64,000 nt of DNA, taken from G963665185 sp049723905. Its GTDB lineage: Bacteria; Desulfobacterota; Desulfovibrionia; Desulfovibrionales; Desulfovibrionaceae. The notes beneath the pieces were generated by a model that worked only from the letters and a program-made list of their open reading frames with translations, was not told the origin of the DNA and ran no database searches. Of this stretch, positions 52,178 to 61,455 are shown piece by piece; within the stretch, counting starts at the first letter, position 1, and every line of letters begins with the position of its first letter. The stretch is from positions 558,001 through 622,000 of the forward strand of contig NZ_JBJKFD010000001.1 of the NCBI RefSeq assembly GCF_049723905.1. The letters are read 5' to 3'. Position numbers and translations under genes: made by a program.

Positions 52178-53530
52178 TTATAAGGATTTATTACCCTGTT
52201 CAGGCTCCGCAGAAGCTTCAGCAGTTTGTGTTGGGCTATCGTGGTGCAATTCAGCGACAAGCTGCTGCATACGTGCCATGAATTCAGGCATGCGCTCTTT
52301 GGAAATGGACCGTGCAGAAGGGGTGCTGACTTTCATTGGGTTCACGTACTGGCCATGCTTTTTCATACGAAAATCCAAGTGAGGGCCAGTGGCTGTGCCT
52401 GACATACCGACAAAGCCGATGACTTGTCCCTGCCTTACCCTGTCGCCGACTTTGAGACCTTTGGCATAGCGGCTCAAATGCAGGTAGTAGGTTTCATACA
52501 TACCGCCATGGCGAAGTTTTATCATTCGTCCAGCTGCGCCTTTCCAACCAACATGAGTGACGGTTCCGTCGCCCACTGCCCATACAGGGGTGCCCGTTGC
52601 AGCTGCGTAGTCGATAGCAGGGTGTTTTCTATATACATGATGGACCGGATGAAGCCGGTGCATTGAGTAGTTTGAGGATATACGGCGAAAGTTGAGGGGA
52701 GCCTTGAGAAAGGCTTTGCGTAAAGACTTGCCGTTTTCATCGTAATGAAAGGAGCGTCCCTCGGCATCTTCAAACAAAAAGCCTCTATGCACTTTGTCCT
52801 GGTTTACGAACTCAGCCGCTTTGATCTGTCCATAGCCAGCGAATTTTCCATCGCGATAGCGTTTTTCCACCAGAACGCGGAAGCTGTCTCTTTTTCTGAT
52901 GTCTCGAATGAAATCGATATCCCAGGCGAACATGTCAGCCAGTCGGTATGCAAGTGCGTCTTCTTCGCCTGCTTCAGATACTGCGGCGAACAAACTGCTT
53001 TGGATGACGCCATCGACAACTGTGGGCTTGAGATCATAGGAAATAGGGACACAGGAAGAGGAAAACGCATCACCACTCTTGGTTACTACGAGCTGATCAT
53101 CCTGATTGATTTCATAAGTGAATTTTTCAAAATTACCGTTTTTCCTGATAATCGAATAAGGATGCCCGACGGCAATTTTGCGCAAAGAAAAGACGTTGTC
53201 ACATGCGGCAACCATGGAAAGAATTTCTTGCGGTTGCAAGATGCCACCAAGCAGACGACTAATTGTGTCGCCGTTTTGAATTGTGTTTTTTGTAGTGGTA
53301 TATTCTATTTGAGGTGTTGGAGGCGAGGGCTCTTCCTGGCTATGTTCCGTCTGTACGGCAATCGATTCCGAGAGTTGGGGCAAGTCTACCGACGGTTTGG
53401 ACTTGATGAAGAAATAGCCGAAAAGCAATACGAGAGTAAAAAAAACAAAAAAAATGGCCGGAGTAAAAAGACGTCTGCTTCCAGCCTTGCTATCGTTGTG
53501 AGTGTAGCGATTTGTTTTCATAGGCGTCAT
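52178..53530 (-). CDS. M23-family metallopeptidase, membrane-anchored
   Basis: 450 residues from the ATG at 53530 (start unsure: no good ribosome site, and an ATG three codons on is possible). One membrane helix near 20-40 (FFVFFTLVLLFGYFFI), a LysM-like/Csd3-like middle, and a C-terminal M23 domain with HPAIDYAAATGTPVWAVGDG, TYYLHLSRYA and ATGPHLDFRM. These would hydrolyse peptidoglycan cross-links. The usual HLH of the last motif is HLD here, a variant seen in some MepM-like proteins. Stands alone; likely a cell-wall growth enzyme. Confidence 0.88.
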   Translation of the reverse strand: MTPMKTNRYTHNDSKAGSRRLFTPAIFFVFFTLVLLFGYFFIKSKPSVDLPQLSESIAVQTEHSQEEPSPPTPQIEYTTTKNTIQNGDTISRLLGGILQPQEILSMVAACDNVFSLRKIAVGHPYSIIRKNGNFEKFTYEINQDDQLVVTKSGDAFSSSCVPISYDLKPTVVDGVIQSSLFAAVSEAGEEDALAYRLADMFAWDIDFIRDIRKRDSFRVLVEKRYRDGKFAGYGQIKAAEFVNQDKVHRGFLFEDAEGRSFHYDENGKSLRKAFLKAPLNFRRISSNYSMHRLHPVHHVYRKHPAIDYAAATGTPVWAVGDGTVTHVGWKGAAGRMIKLRHGGMYETYYLHLSRYAKGLKVGDRVRQGQVIGFVGMSGTATGPHLDFRMKKHGQYVNPMKVSTPSARSISKERMPEFMARMQQLVAELHHDSPTQTAEASAEPEQGNKSL

Positions 53531-53892
53531 TGTATTTTTTGTAATATCTTTAGAAAATGACGGTCGCAGTGAGGCGTCCCTATATTTATTTTTTTTTAAT
53601 TTCCATAAAACCAACAGTATGTCTAGTTTTTTTTCGTTGTAGTAGAAACTTTAATGCGGCGCTGAATAATGCCTTCAGCATAGGTGCATTATAGCGATAT
53701 TGCTATGTCATATTTCTAAAAAATGATATAAAAGATGCACAGATAAAAGTACAAGTCGTACTAAAGTATGCGTCCTTAACGTGCTTAAATTATTGATATA
53801 TATCTCTTCTCTGCGAGTAGGCCCGTTTAGTCTACGTGGGATGCCCTCCTGATTGGAGAGCCACTGCAATTTTGAAAAGGTTGAGTAAAGGT
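53531..53892. other. AT-rich region without a recognised gene
   Basis: About 360 bases between the M23 gene start and the end of the next minus-strand gene. Probably holds the M23 promoter. No RNA gene or hairpin with a T run noticed. Confidence 0.5.
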
Positions 53893-54306
53893 TTACGAGC
53901 CAGCTTGATTCCTTGAAGAAATCCCCGCAGTTTGGGGAACAGAGTCTAGAACTTCCAGCTCAGCATGGTCATGCCCTTCCTCTACAAGAAGAGTGTTGGC
54001 AATTGAAGATGGGTAAACCACAATCGGCTGGCTGGATGTGTACATCCCGTTATCTTCTGCCACAAGGGAGACTTGCCAGTGTTGCGCTTGCACACCGAAG
54101 GGATTCCATTCCTGTTGCTTGCCGGGATACACAAAAAATTGAGCCAGCGGACGGGTTGTCTCTTCGCTGCGGATTGTACAGACGACCAGTTTGTTGGTCT
54201 TATTGACAATTGTAAGGGCAAGGGCATTTGTCTTCGGCGAGACAATACTCAAGAAAACCAAAATCGCCAGGGCGATTATCGGCTTCCGCACCACGGAATT
54301 TGGCAT
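53893..54306 (-). CDS. secreted protein of unknown function
   Basis: 137 residues. Signal peptide of about 29 residues (PIIALAILVFLSIVSPKTNALA), mature part starting LTIVNKTNKLVVCTIRSEET, strand-rich with one cysteine. I recognise no family. The start ATG has AGGAGCC upstream on the minus strand. The pattern recalls the small secreted proteins in the prophage (strand, N-x-T turn, strand) but the match is too weak to call them related. Confidence 0.6.
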   Translation of the reverse strand: MPNSVVRKPIIALAILVFLSIVSPKTNALALTIVNKTNKLVVCTIRSEETTRPLAQFFVYPGKQQEWNPFGVQAQHWQVSLVAEDNGMYTSSQPIVVYPSSIANTLLVEEGHDHAELEVLDSVPQTAGISSRNQAGS

Positions 54307-54416
54307 TAATTAAGGCTCCTTTTTCTTTGGCCTCATTAAAATAGGCGTAGAAAGAAAGCTCTGCAATAGTTTTCTTTTGGGAAAAAATTGGGATGCATTC
54401 ACATGGCGTGTCTGCG

Positions 54417-55295
54417 TTACGCGTTGCTTTGGCTGAGACAGACTCCTGCCAATACGATGCCTGATGCTGCATATTGGGAAAAGGTAAGTGTTTCACCAAG
54501 CAATAACCAGCCAAAAAAAATAGCCACGACAGGAATCAGATTGACGAAAATGGAGGCTTGGCTGGCAGGAAGGCACGAGTTACCGTAGTTATAAAGACCG
54601 TATCCTCCGATGGTAACGACTGCTCCAAGATACAGGACGGCCCAAATTGCTTCCCAGGCTAGAGTATGCGGGAAATGTACCTGGGGAAGCAGCAGAAGTG
54701 GAAGAAAAAAGAGGGAACCGATTACAGCCTGGGCAGTTATAATGAACAATGCGTTATAGCGCCTGCTTAAAAATTTCATGATGACCATGTACCCGGAAGC
54801 ACAGACCATGGCCAAAAATTCTAACGTGTTGCCGAATAAGGGGTGGGGCGCGTGTTTATCCGCCAAGGCGGCCAGAGACAACCACACTACGCCTGAGACA
54901 CAAAGAACGAACCCGGCAATGGTTCTTTTTCCTACTCTCTCCTGAAGAAAAATCCAGGCACCAACAGTGACCATCAGCGGGAGCATTGCGGTAACCATCC
55001 CGGCTTGTGAAGCCGAAGTGTTCTGTAGGGCGTAGGCTTCAAAAACAAAGTATAAACATGGCTCTAACAAGGCCATGATCAGAAACCATTTCCAGTCTCC
55101 GGCTTTATATTCCACATGGCGAAATCGTTTGGAAAAAAGCAACAACAAACAGGCGGCTATAACCATGCGTCCACAGACGACGATGAATGGATGAAGTATA
55201 TTAACCGCTACCTTCATAAAAACAAAGGAGCTGCCCCAAAGCAAAACGGCACCTAAGAGAGCCAGTGTTGCCACCAGTCGAGTGGAGTACACCAT
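54417..55295 (-). CDS. EamA/DMT-type transporter
   Basis: 292 residues with ten hydrophobic segments in two EamA repeats. First repeat: ALLGAVLLWGSSFVFMKVAV; second: GAVVTIGGYGLYNYGNSCLP and AIFFGWLLLGETLTFSQY. Family members export amino acids or metabolites in the inner membrane; the substrate is unknown. A weak site precedes the ATG. Stands 100 bases from the DUF89 gene on the same strand. Confidence 0.88.
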   Translation of the reverse strand: MVYSTRLVATLALLGAVLLWGSSFVFMKVAVNILHPFIVVCGRMVIAACLLLLFSKRFRHVEYKAGDWKWFLIMALLEPCLYFVFEAYALQNTSASQAGMVTAMLPLMVTVGAWIFLQERVGKRTIAGFVLCVSGVVWLSLAALADKHAPHPLFGNTLEFLAMVCASGYMVIMKFLSRRYNALFIITAQAVIGSLFFLPLLLLPQVHFPHTLAWEAIWAVLYLGAVVTIGGYGLYNYGNSCLPASQASIFVNLIPVVAIFFGWLLLGETLTFSQYAASGIVLAGVCLSQSNA

Positions 55296-55397
55296 CAGTT
55301 TTCCTCAGAAAAAATGGTGTTGGATATTTTGGGTGATCCTTATGAAGACTATATCGGATCAATGCATTGCTGGAGGGGCGGCTGGCGACTTTAGGAC

Positions 55398-56258
55398 TTA
55401 GGATTCCTGTAACATGAACATGGAACTGCCCAAGGGGCGGTCCAATTGGTCGCACACCACACTACATTTGGCTTTGAAAGCAAAAAAGATGGATCGTCGT
55501 GCTCGGTCATGTAGGGATTCGAAGTTTCCCTGGCCTTTGCTGAGAACGATATCTGCATTGTAATAGGCATCCAGAAATTCGGGCGTGCCCTGTGAGAGAA
55601 TAGTGCCTGGGGCGGTACTGCCGGAAGGGATGACTTCGCAGAGCTTGTCCATGCCGACTATGCGGGCGTCTTCCAAGGTTGCGTCGTTGAGGACGGGCAC
55701 ACTGCGTACTGCATATGTGGTCTGCACCTTATGTTGGCGAAGCATTTCAACCAGAATCGTGTCCAGCCCAATTTCTCCGGCATTGTCCCCTAGAATTAGA
55801 AGTTTGGCTCCCGGCTGGAGAAGGCTGGTGAAACGTTCAACTGTGCCGTTGAGGAATTCCGTATTACGTTCCTTGGTTAAAGCTGTTTCCCAGTCGAACA
55901 TCTGAGGTGGTCCATGGTCGATATAGTTTCCTATAATTGAAACATTGAGCGCCGTGCGCATGGGGTTTTTATCGCGTAGGACTGTGGAGCGCAGTTCGGG
56001 AAGAATCTCCAGGACGCGTTGATTGGCTTCTTTTTTGGCCTGAGCAAAAAGGTCTTCAGTTTCGAGAATCTCCGTTGCCATAGGGTAAAGATGCGCGGCC
56101 CATTGAGGGGGCGTTTCGGTAAAGTCCAGTTTGGACAGCTCCGCGCTCCAGGCACGGAGAAGTTCTTCATGCTTTTCCGGGGCATCCGGCATCAAGGAGC
56201 GGGCTGTTTTTAATCCCTGGTGTAAGAAGCATATGAGACAGTCGAGTTGTGGACGCAT
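55398..56258 (-). CDS. DUF89/ARMT1-like metal-dependent phosphatase
   Basis: 286 residues. The bacterial DUF89 signature is complete: N-terminal C7-x2-C10 (DCLICFLHQG), GDNAGEIGLDTILVEML with the catalytic aspartate, and VLSKGQGNFESL near the end. The family comprises metal-dependent phosphatases thought to clear damaged phosphometabolites. Cytoplasmic, start after TTAAC-rich stretch with a weak GGAG (AACGGAGTAAAGA). Function in the cell is not determined by context. Confidence 0.88.
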   Translation of the reverse strand: MRPQLDCLICFLHQGLKTARSLMPDAPEKHEELLRAWSAELSKLDFTETPPQWAAHLYPMATEILETEDLFAQAKKEANQRVLEILPELRSTVLRDKNPMRTALNVSIIGNYIDHGPPQMFDWETALTKERNTEFLNGTVERFTSLLQPGAKLLILGDNAGEIGLDTILVEMLRQHKVQTTYAVRSVPVLNDATLEDARIVGMDKLCEVIPSGSTAPGTILSQGTPEFLDAYYNADIVLSKGQGNFESLHDRARRSIFFAFKAKCSVVCDQLDRPLGSSMFMLQES

Positions 56259-56380
56259 TCTTTACTCCGTTAAAGGAGAGTAAATACTCTTGATCGTCCC
56301 AAAACGCCAGATATAGCCTGGAAAGAAAATATGAGTTTCCCTTTACCACATGAGGGAAATAAGAAAAATATGAAGAGACT

Positions 56381-56415
56381 AAAAAGGCCCTTTCCACTCA
56401 TGGTGGAAGGGGCCT
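56381..56415 (-). terminator. terminator after the HD-domain gene
   Basis: On the minus strand AGGCCCCTTCCAC pairs with GTGGAAAGGGCCT (one bulge) across a short loop, followed by TTTTTAG. Confidence 0.85.
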
Positions 56416-56434
56416 CGAAAATGGAAGGAAATGG

Positions 56435-57559
56435 CTAAGCTGCTACAATGGATTTTACGGCTTTGGACAGTCCGGACATCCCCTGGGTGCTGTAGGTGTG
56501 GTACAGATCCATGATGGATGCCTGGGAGAAGACATAGTTGCGTAATTGATTAAATTTTTTTCCTTTGGAATCTTTTGGGGACAGACCGTACTCGATGATG
56601 GCAACTTTTTGTATTTGGGGAACAATCCACTGAGCCGCCGGAACGGTCAAAATGTAATCGTGATCGCCAAGGTGGGTTACAAATCCTTCCATGCGGCGCG
56701 GCATTGGAAGCGTGTCTCCATGTGCGGAAAGCATGCCGTATTTTACAGGAGAAACACCGGCAATCACACAAGCAGCTTTTATCCAGCCAACAACTTGCTC
56801 TTCATCTTTTGGTGTACGCGGGTGATTATGAGCGCATGCCTGGGCAACACAGATTTCCGCAGGGATTCCGCGTTTGATGGATTCGGCCACGCTCAGTACA
56901 TGATGGGCACCTGTTCCGGCTATCCGTTGTTCTGGAAGTGATGAACCGTCTTCCTGCCACTGGAAAACCCACGGTTTGTGCAGGTCGTGAAGAATCTGCG
57001 AAGCCAAAACAGTATCTTGGTCCAGGTCGAAGGAATAAATATCGCGGTAGCCTTCGTATAGTGCTTGAGAAACCAGTGTGTTGAGTGCGGTATGTGTCAC
57101 AAGGCCACCAGGGTACGCATGGTGACTTCCGTAGCCGCTTCCCGGTGCGGAAAGAAATGGCTGGGGGCTTTTTTCGACACTTTGAGCAGGGGGCAGATAT
57201 TTTTGTTCGGACACACCGGTGAGGAGTCCTCGTTTGCCAAGCTCCTGATATACCTCCGTCCGTTCAGCTTGCCCAATTCCCTTGAGGAGAGTTGGCGCGG
57301 GATTGTTCAGAATCGTTTGGACAGCTGAACGTATCTCCTGATTTTTGATAGATGAAACACGGTGTTGCAGGGCTTTCCACGCGCGTTGAACTTTTTCCGA
57401 AGCCTGGGCCATTTGTTCGGGGGACATGGCTTGGCATTCATCAAAACTGACTGACTTTGGGGCGGCCTTGGCAGGAGAGGGGAAGCCTCCAACAGTTAGA
57501 GCTGCCACGGAAGCCACTGCACCCAGACGCAGAACTTCTCTACGGTCGATTGAAGTCAT
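56435..57559 (-). CDS. Tat-exported HD-domain protein
   Basis: 374 residues. The N terminus has a twin-arginine signal (DRREVLRLGAVASVAALTVG) with a cleavage site near AKA-AP at about 33. The middle holds an HD-like metal site: H147/H156 in GSHHAYPGGLVTHTAL and H191-D192 in SQILHDLHKPWVF, with later GAHHVLSVAES and ACAHNHP histidines. HD proteins are metal phosphohydrolases, usually cytoplasmic. Export by Tat implies it folds with its metal in the cytoplasm before crossing. The substrate is unknown; it has its own terminator. Confidence 0.8.
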   Translation of the reverse strand: MTSIDRREVLRLGAVASVAALTVGGFPSPAKAAPKSVSFDECQAMSPEQMAQASEKVQRAWKALQHRVSSIKNQEIRSAVQTILNNPAPTLLKGIGQAERTEVYQELGKRGLLTGVSEQKYLPPAQSVEKSPQPFLSAPGSGYGSHHAYPGGLVTHTALNTLVSQALYEGYRDIYSFDLDQDTVLASQILHDLHKPWVFQWQEDGSSLPEQRIAGTGAHHVLSVAESIKRGIPAEICVAQACAHNHPRTPKDEEQVVGWIKAACVIAGVSPVKYGMLSAHGDTLPMPRRMEGFVTHLGDHDYILTVPAAQWIVPQIQKVAIIEYGLSPKDSKGKKFNQLRNYVFSQASIMDLYHTYSTQGMSGLSKAVKSIVAA

Positions 57560-57701
57560 GGTTATGTTCCTCCGGTAGTGATCGAATAAAGCGTTTTTTC
57601 ACCCTTGCGATCAAATATATTGTAGAGGAGCATTCCACGTTGAGAAGGAGTTACCTTTTTAAGAAAATATGGTGCCGATCGTGATCCATGGTTGTAACCA
57701 A

Positions 57702-58391
57702 TCAGGGAGCCTCTACCCCTTCTTTGGGGTAGAGAATGAAAAGAGAGCGCTCAACCATTCCCTTTTGGGGGGTACACAGATGGGCCTGCCAGTGCTGAAG
57801 AAATTTTTTTGGCGGAATTTTGTACACACCCTTGGTGGGATCATGTAGCAGGAATGCCGTAGGGGAATAGCCTGCAACCACAACGCTGCAATAAGCATCC
57901 GGTCTGGAACTGTGAAAGCTGCGGACATTGGCAATAGGAGCAACTCCCGCATTTAAAAGTTTGCGGACATCGTCCAGTGTAGCGTCTTTTACGAATTTCA
58001 TTCGGCTGAAACCATATGATCGGGCTGCCCGTTCCAGTCCGTCCATATCGTTGCCACATTCTTGGAGCACCTGCCTGAAAGTCGTTCCTGAACGCTTCCA
58101 TACTTCCTTTTTATGATAAGTCTTGACGTCGTATGATCCCATTACCATTGCCAGACTGGTCGGGCCGGAAGAGTAGTTATCCCTCTGCAGAATAACCGGT
58201 ACTTTGAGTGTCATTGCCTGGTGGGCGGATGGAGCATTCTTCACGAAATCTGGCAGTGTCACAGCGCCGAGTTGAGGGTTTGTTTCTCGTTGAAAAACAG
58301 GAGGTTCTTTTTCATGTGTTGAGCAGCTGCACAAAAGGGACAACATCACCGCGAGTATAAAAAACGATCCAGATATATGAATACGGGCCAT
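57702..58391 (-). CDS. C39-like lipoprotein lacking catalytic residues
   Basis: 229 residues. Hydrophobic leader with a lipobox-like LLCSC (acylated cysteine probably C23). The domain at about 62-200 looks like a C39 peptidase: ILQRDNYSSGPTSLAMVM, then DAYCSVVVAGYS and AFLLHDPTKGVYKIP. In active C39 enzymes the first motif is CGPTSLAM and the second has a histidine; here the cysteine is serine (S75) and the histidine position holds C168. So a binding rather than cutting role is likely. It follows the TonB-like gene by 34 bases on the same strand, probably one operon. Confidence 0.75.
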   Translation of the reverse strand: MARIHISGSFFILAVMLSLLCSCSTHEKEPPVFQRETNPQLGAVTLPDFVKNAPSAHQAMTLKVPVILQRDNYSSGPTSLAMVMGSYDVKTYHKKEVWKRSGTTFRQVLQECGNDMDGLERAARSYGFSRMKFVKDATLDDVRKLLNAGVAPIANVRSFHSSRPDAYCSVVVAGYSPTAFLLHDPTKGVYKIPPKKFLQHWQAHLCTPQKGMVERSLFILYPKEGVEAP

Positions 58392-58425
58392 GGTGATCTC
58401 CTTGGTTGGAAGAAAATTACTTCTA

Positions 58426-59934
58426 TTATCGGTTGCCTATCTTTTTGAGCCATGAGGACACCGCACCTGCGAGTACTGGGGCCAGCTGGTCTAGGTTCGG
58501 TGGGTTTGAAAAAGAGTCTGCAGTTTTGTTGGAACAGCTGCAATCTATTGCCACAAATTCTGCTTCGGGCTGGGTGGCGAGGAAATCGTGAACTCTGGGC
58601 ATGATATCGTGGGCGGCGATGACCAGGGACGGCTGTTTGAGCAACGGCTTGATTTTTGCGTTTTCTGCAGATTCAATACATTGAGGGGATAGTACGGTAA
58701 GAACGCACTTCGGGTTTTGAGGGGATTCGGCACAGGCGATCAAAGCCGGGAGAAATCCTTCCTGTGTTCCCCATATTCCGATTCGGTGGGCATCCACTCC
58801 TTCGGTCTGACTTAGAAATTCATGCGCGGTAAGAATATCCGAGGCGATTTGTTGTGGCGTGGAATGTATAAAATTTCCACTTGAATCGCCGCAACCACGT
58901 GCCTTGAATGACAGAAAGGCATAACCATGCACAGCCATTAGCCGGGCCAATCCTGTCGCCATGCGTGATTCTTCACATCCTCCTCCCTGAGCCCACACGA
59001 TGCCCGGCTGAAGTTTGTCCGGCACCCGAGCTTGTGTAGAAACATCTTTGTGGCGGGTCAGCATGCCGGATATGATGTTGTCGCCATTGAAAAAGACGAC
59101 CTCGGTTTCCTCCAATTTGACCTTGTCTGCCATGATCGCTGGTTTGTTTTCCGGTATCCACATAAGGCGGCTGGTCCAATTGACCAGTGGGTTTTGGTCC
59201 ATATCGTCTTTAACTGGCATGAAAAGTACGACCCCACGGACCGGTTTTTCATGTTCAGCATCCGGTCCGTACGTATAGTGCAGAATTTCCTTACGCCAGA
59301 GATGGTGCAGCCTCCCCGATTTTGAATCAAACAGGATAAAGTCATTTGGCTTCTCTGGAGAGGAAAGGATGCTGACAAAATGCCCAGGGGCAACAATGTA
59401 GTGTCCTACAAAGTCATTTTTGGCATAATCCGGCGAGATGAGGCTTCTCCATGTCATATGGTGTTTGGCTGTAATTTGTTGGACAACTTTTCTGTGCTGT
59501 GCCGGAATGTCACTGAGTGACTGTTGTTTGCTTGGGGCGACTTCTCTGTAATAGTGTGTCTTATGTTGGAATTTGGATGCGGCCTTTGACTTGGGCTCGA
59601 CAGCTTTTGGGCGGGGGAAAGGAGGGTGAGGAACTGTAGTTGAGACTGGGGGAATGAGGTGATGCTCTGCGATTACAGCTGGTTGTGGTGTGGATATAAT
59701 AAGTGGCTGGGGCTTTGGGGTTTTCTCTGTGGGAATGGTGGATTGCAAAGTGACGAGATCACACATAAGAGGGACTACTTTGACTTGGTCTACTGGCGAA
59801 CTCTGTAGCTGCAGTAAAGTGATTACCACTGCAGCATGAACCACTGCTGAAAGTGTCAGGCATATCAGGAGCAGGAAGGGGACCCCCTTCTTGGAGCTGA
59901 GGGGCTTTTGAAGTTCGGCATGTGTGTGTAGCAT
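58426..59934 (-). CDS. TonB-like anchored protein with degenerate alpha/beta hydrolase domain
   Basis: 502 residues. One membrane helix (about 18-43) and a proline- and basic-rich stretch (about 66-118, with KTPKPQPLIISTPQPAV) resemble the N terminus of TonB. Residues about 145-300 are a unique domain. The last 200 residues look like an alpha/beta hydrolase: IVWAQGGGCEESRMATGLAR and GCGDSSGNF, then the elbow GIWGTQEGFLP at 386-396. There the nucleophile position is Q391 instead of Ser, so the enzyme is probably inactive. Role unknown; it may couple the inner membrane to an outer-membrane partner. Confidence 0.7.
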   Translation of the reverse strand: MLHTHAELQKPLSSKKGVPFLLLICLTLSAVVHAAVVITLLQLQSSPVDQVKVVPLMCDLVTLQSTIPTEKTPKPQPLIISTPQPAVIAEHHLIPPVSTTVPHPPFPRPKAVEPKSKAASKFQHKTHYYREVAPSKQQSLSDIPAQHRKVVQQITAKHHMTWRSLISPDYAKNDFVGHYIVAPGHFVSILSSPEKPNDFILFDSKSGRLHHLWRKEILHYTYGPDAEHEKPVRGVVLFMPVKDDMDQNPLVNWTSRLMWIPENKPAIMADKVKLEETEVVFFNGDNIISGMLTRHKDVSTQARVPDKLQPGIVWAQGGGCEESRMATGLARLMAVHGYAFLSFKARGCGDSSGNFIHSTPQQIASDILTAHEFLSQTEGVDAHRIGIWGTQEGFLPALIACAESPQNPKCVLTVLSPQCIESAENAKIKPLLKQPSLVIAAHDIMPRVHDFLATQPEAEFVAIDCSCSNKTADSFSNPPNLDQLAPVLAGAVSSWLKKIGNR

Positions 59935-60283
59935 GACTTGTGGTAAATCCTGTCGGCCCCTATGATGACGTCGCTAGGGCAGGGAAGTATGCGGACAGAA
60001 CATTTCTTCCTCCTATCTGACGCTATCCACGGCAGTTGGACAACCGGGCCGATCATATGTGCATCGATCAATCTACCTTTTACTAAATATAATACCTTTT
60101 TTTCTTTCTATGTGCCATGAGGAAATTATAATAGCTCATCTTACCTCTTTGCAGAGAATCGGGAATGTAAGAATAGACCTTTGTGAGGAATAGGGGTAAT
60201 TTTTGTTCAACGCTCCTTCGATATGTACTCATCTATATTTGCTGTAACGTGGGTAGAGGCTTTGAACACTGATCAGGAGGAGT
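59935..60283. other. divergent intergenic region
   Basis: About 350 bases between the TonB-like gene and cheY. AT-rich around 60065-60135. It must carry promoters in both directions; no sigma-54 element seen. Confidence 0.45.
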
Positions 60284-60718
60284 ATGGTGTTACGTTTTTT
60301 GATTGCAGATGATTGCAACTCGGTTCAACAATATCTGCAAACCATCATGAAAAGATACGGCGAATGTACTGCTGCCTGGAATGGGAATGAAGCCGTGACG
60401 TTGTTTGGGGAAGCTCTTGATGAAGGCCGACCTTACGATGCCGTATTGATGGATATTATGATGCCTGTGATGGATGGCTTGAGTGCAGTATCCGCCATAC
60501 GGGACATTGAACAAAAACGCCTTCCTGAGTCTGAAAAGGGTGTTAAGATTATCATGGTCTCCTGTCTGAGTGACTCCAAGCATATGGTGACTGCACAGTA
60601 TGAGTGCGGTGCCGATGCATATTTGACCAAACCTTTGGAAATCGAAGCCCTTATCGAGTCACTTCGTAATCTGCAGATTATTGAGAACAACGTCACCGAT
60701 GAAGAACATTGCGTGTGA
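60284..60718 (+). CDS. CheY-type single-domain response regulator
   Basis: 144 residues, start after CAGGAGGAGT. Receiver residues: D9/D10 in FLIADDCNS, phosphoacceptor D57 in VLMDIMMP, S93, and K116 in AYLTKPLE. No output domain, so it acts by protein contact. It overlaps cheD by 20 bases, so a chemotaxis role is likely, although the flagellar motor contact is not provable here. Confidence 0.9.
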   Translation: MVLRFLIADDCNSVQQYLQTIMKRYGECTAAWNGNEAVTLFGEALDEGRPYDAVLMDIMMPVMDGLSAVSAIRDIEQKRLPESEKGVKIIMVSCLSDSKHMVTAQYECGADAYLTKPLEIEALIESLRNLQIIENNVTDEEHCV

Positions 60719-61205
60719 GCTAAAAGCGCTTCCCGAAGCTTATCTGAAAGTTGGGGAAGGCGGCATTTACGAATCTCCCTGTGTGGTGAAAACCGTTCTG
60801 GGAAGTTGCGTATCCGTGAGTTTTTTCTCTCATAATTATTCTGTGGGAGGAATTTTCCACGCTTTGCTGCCGGGGACCGGCATGGCGTTGAGCGGTGTCA
60901 GTTTGGCTGAACGCTACAGGTTTGTTGGGCCTGCCATCGAATACATTTGTAATGAAATGCTGAAGCGTGGAATTCGTAGGGATCAAATAGAAACCAAGGT
61001 GTTTGGTGGGGCTTCGGTTATGCAGAGCGGCTTTAACGTGGGGCGCCGTAATGTGGAAGAGGCCTACAGCATATTAGAAAAATTGCACTTGCGTGTTGTG
61101 GCCTCCAATGTGGGAGGGGAGTTTGGTCGAAAACTGCTGTTCAGAAGCGACACAGGCGAAGTTTTCCTTAAACGACTTTCCAATCGGTCGGCCTGCAATT
61201 TTTGA
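60699..61205 (+). CDS. cheD: chemoreceptor glutamine deamidase CheD
   Basis: 168 residues from the ATG at 60699; another start six codons upstream is possible. Catalytic Cys37 (TVLGSCVSVSFF), His54 (GGIFHALLPG), and the KVFGGASVMQSGFNVGRRNV block are typical. CheD deamidates glutamines in chemoreceptors and may interact with CheC or CheY. It follows cheY, and the chemoreceptor at 15007 could be a substrate. Confidence 0.9.
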   Translation: MKNIACELKALPEAYLKVGEGGIYESPCVVKTVLGSCVSVSFFSHNYSVGGIFHALLPGTGMALSGVSLAERYRFVGPAIEYICNEMLKRGIRRDQIETKVFGGASVMQSGFNVGRRNVEEAYSILEKLHLRVVASNVGGEFGRKLLFRSDTGEVFLKRLSNRSACNF

Positions 61206-61288
61206 TATCCTCGTCGCCACAGGCTTATGTAAATTTATCCCCGCTTGTGCATTCCAAAAGTCGAAATGGCCCGCGAGTAATGGAACAG

Positions 61289-61323
61289 GACTCACTCGGG
61301 AGAGTCACCCTGCCAAGTGAGTC
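61289..61323. repeat. inverted repeat after cheD
   Basis: GACTCACT and AGTGAGTC pair across about 19 bases. It lies between convergent genes but has no T run, so it could be a weak terminator or nothing. Confidence 0.35.
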
Positions 61324-61455
61324 GTGAAGTGAAGTCTTTCTGCGTTGTACTTCTTGATCCAATGTCAGCTTCCATTTTTGGGCTTTCCCTGGGTTTCTTA
61401 CCAGCAAAACCAGGGAGTGCCGACATGGATTTTGGTGATCTTACTTGTTTCCAAT

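Noticed and set aside
52178..53530. Changed zinc motif (HLD for HLH) in the M23 peptidase as a sign of inactivity
   Set aside because: The HLD variant occurs in apparently active M23 relatives and the other ligands are present.
53893..54306. Possible relation of this secreted protein to the duplicated prophage secreted proteins
   Set aside because: Only a short strand-turn-strand pattern is shared, with no consistent residue match along the length.
61380..61420. Hairpin CCCTGG...CCAGGG as terminator of cheD or the AsmA gene
   Set aside because: No T run on either strand and one mismatch in the stem.
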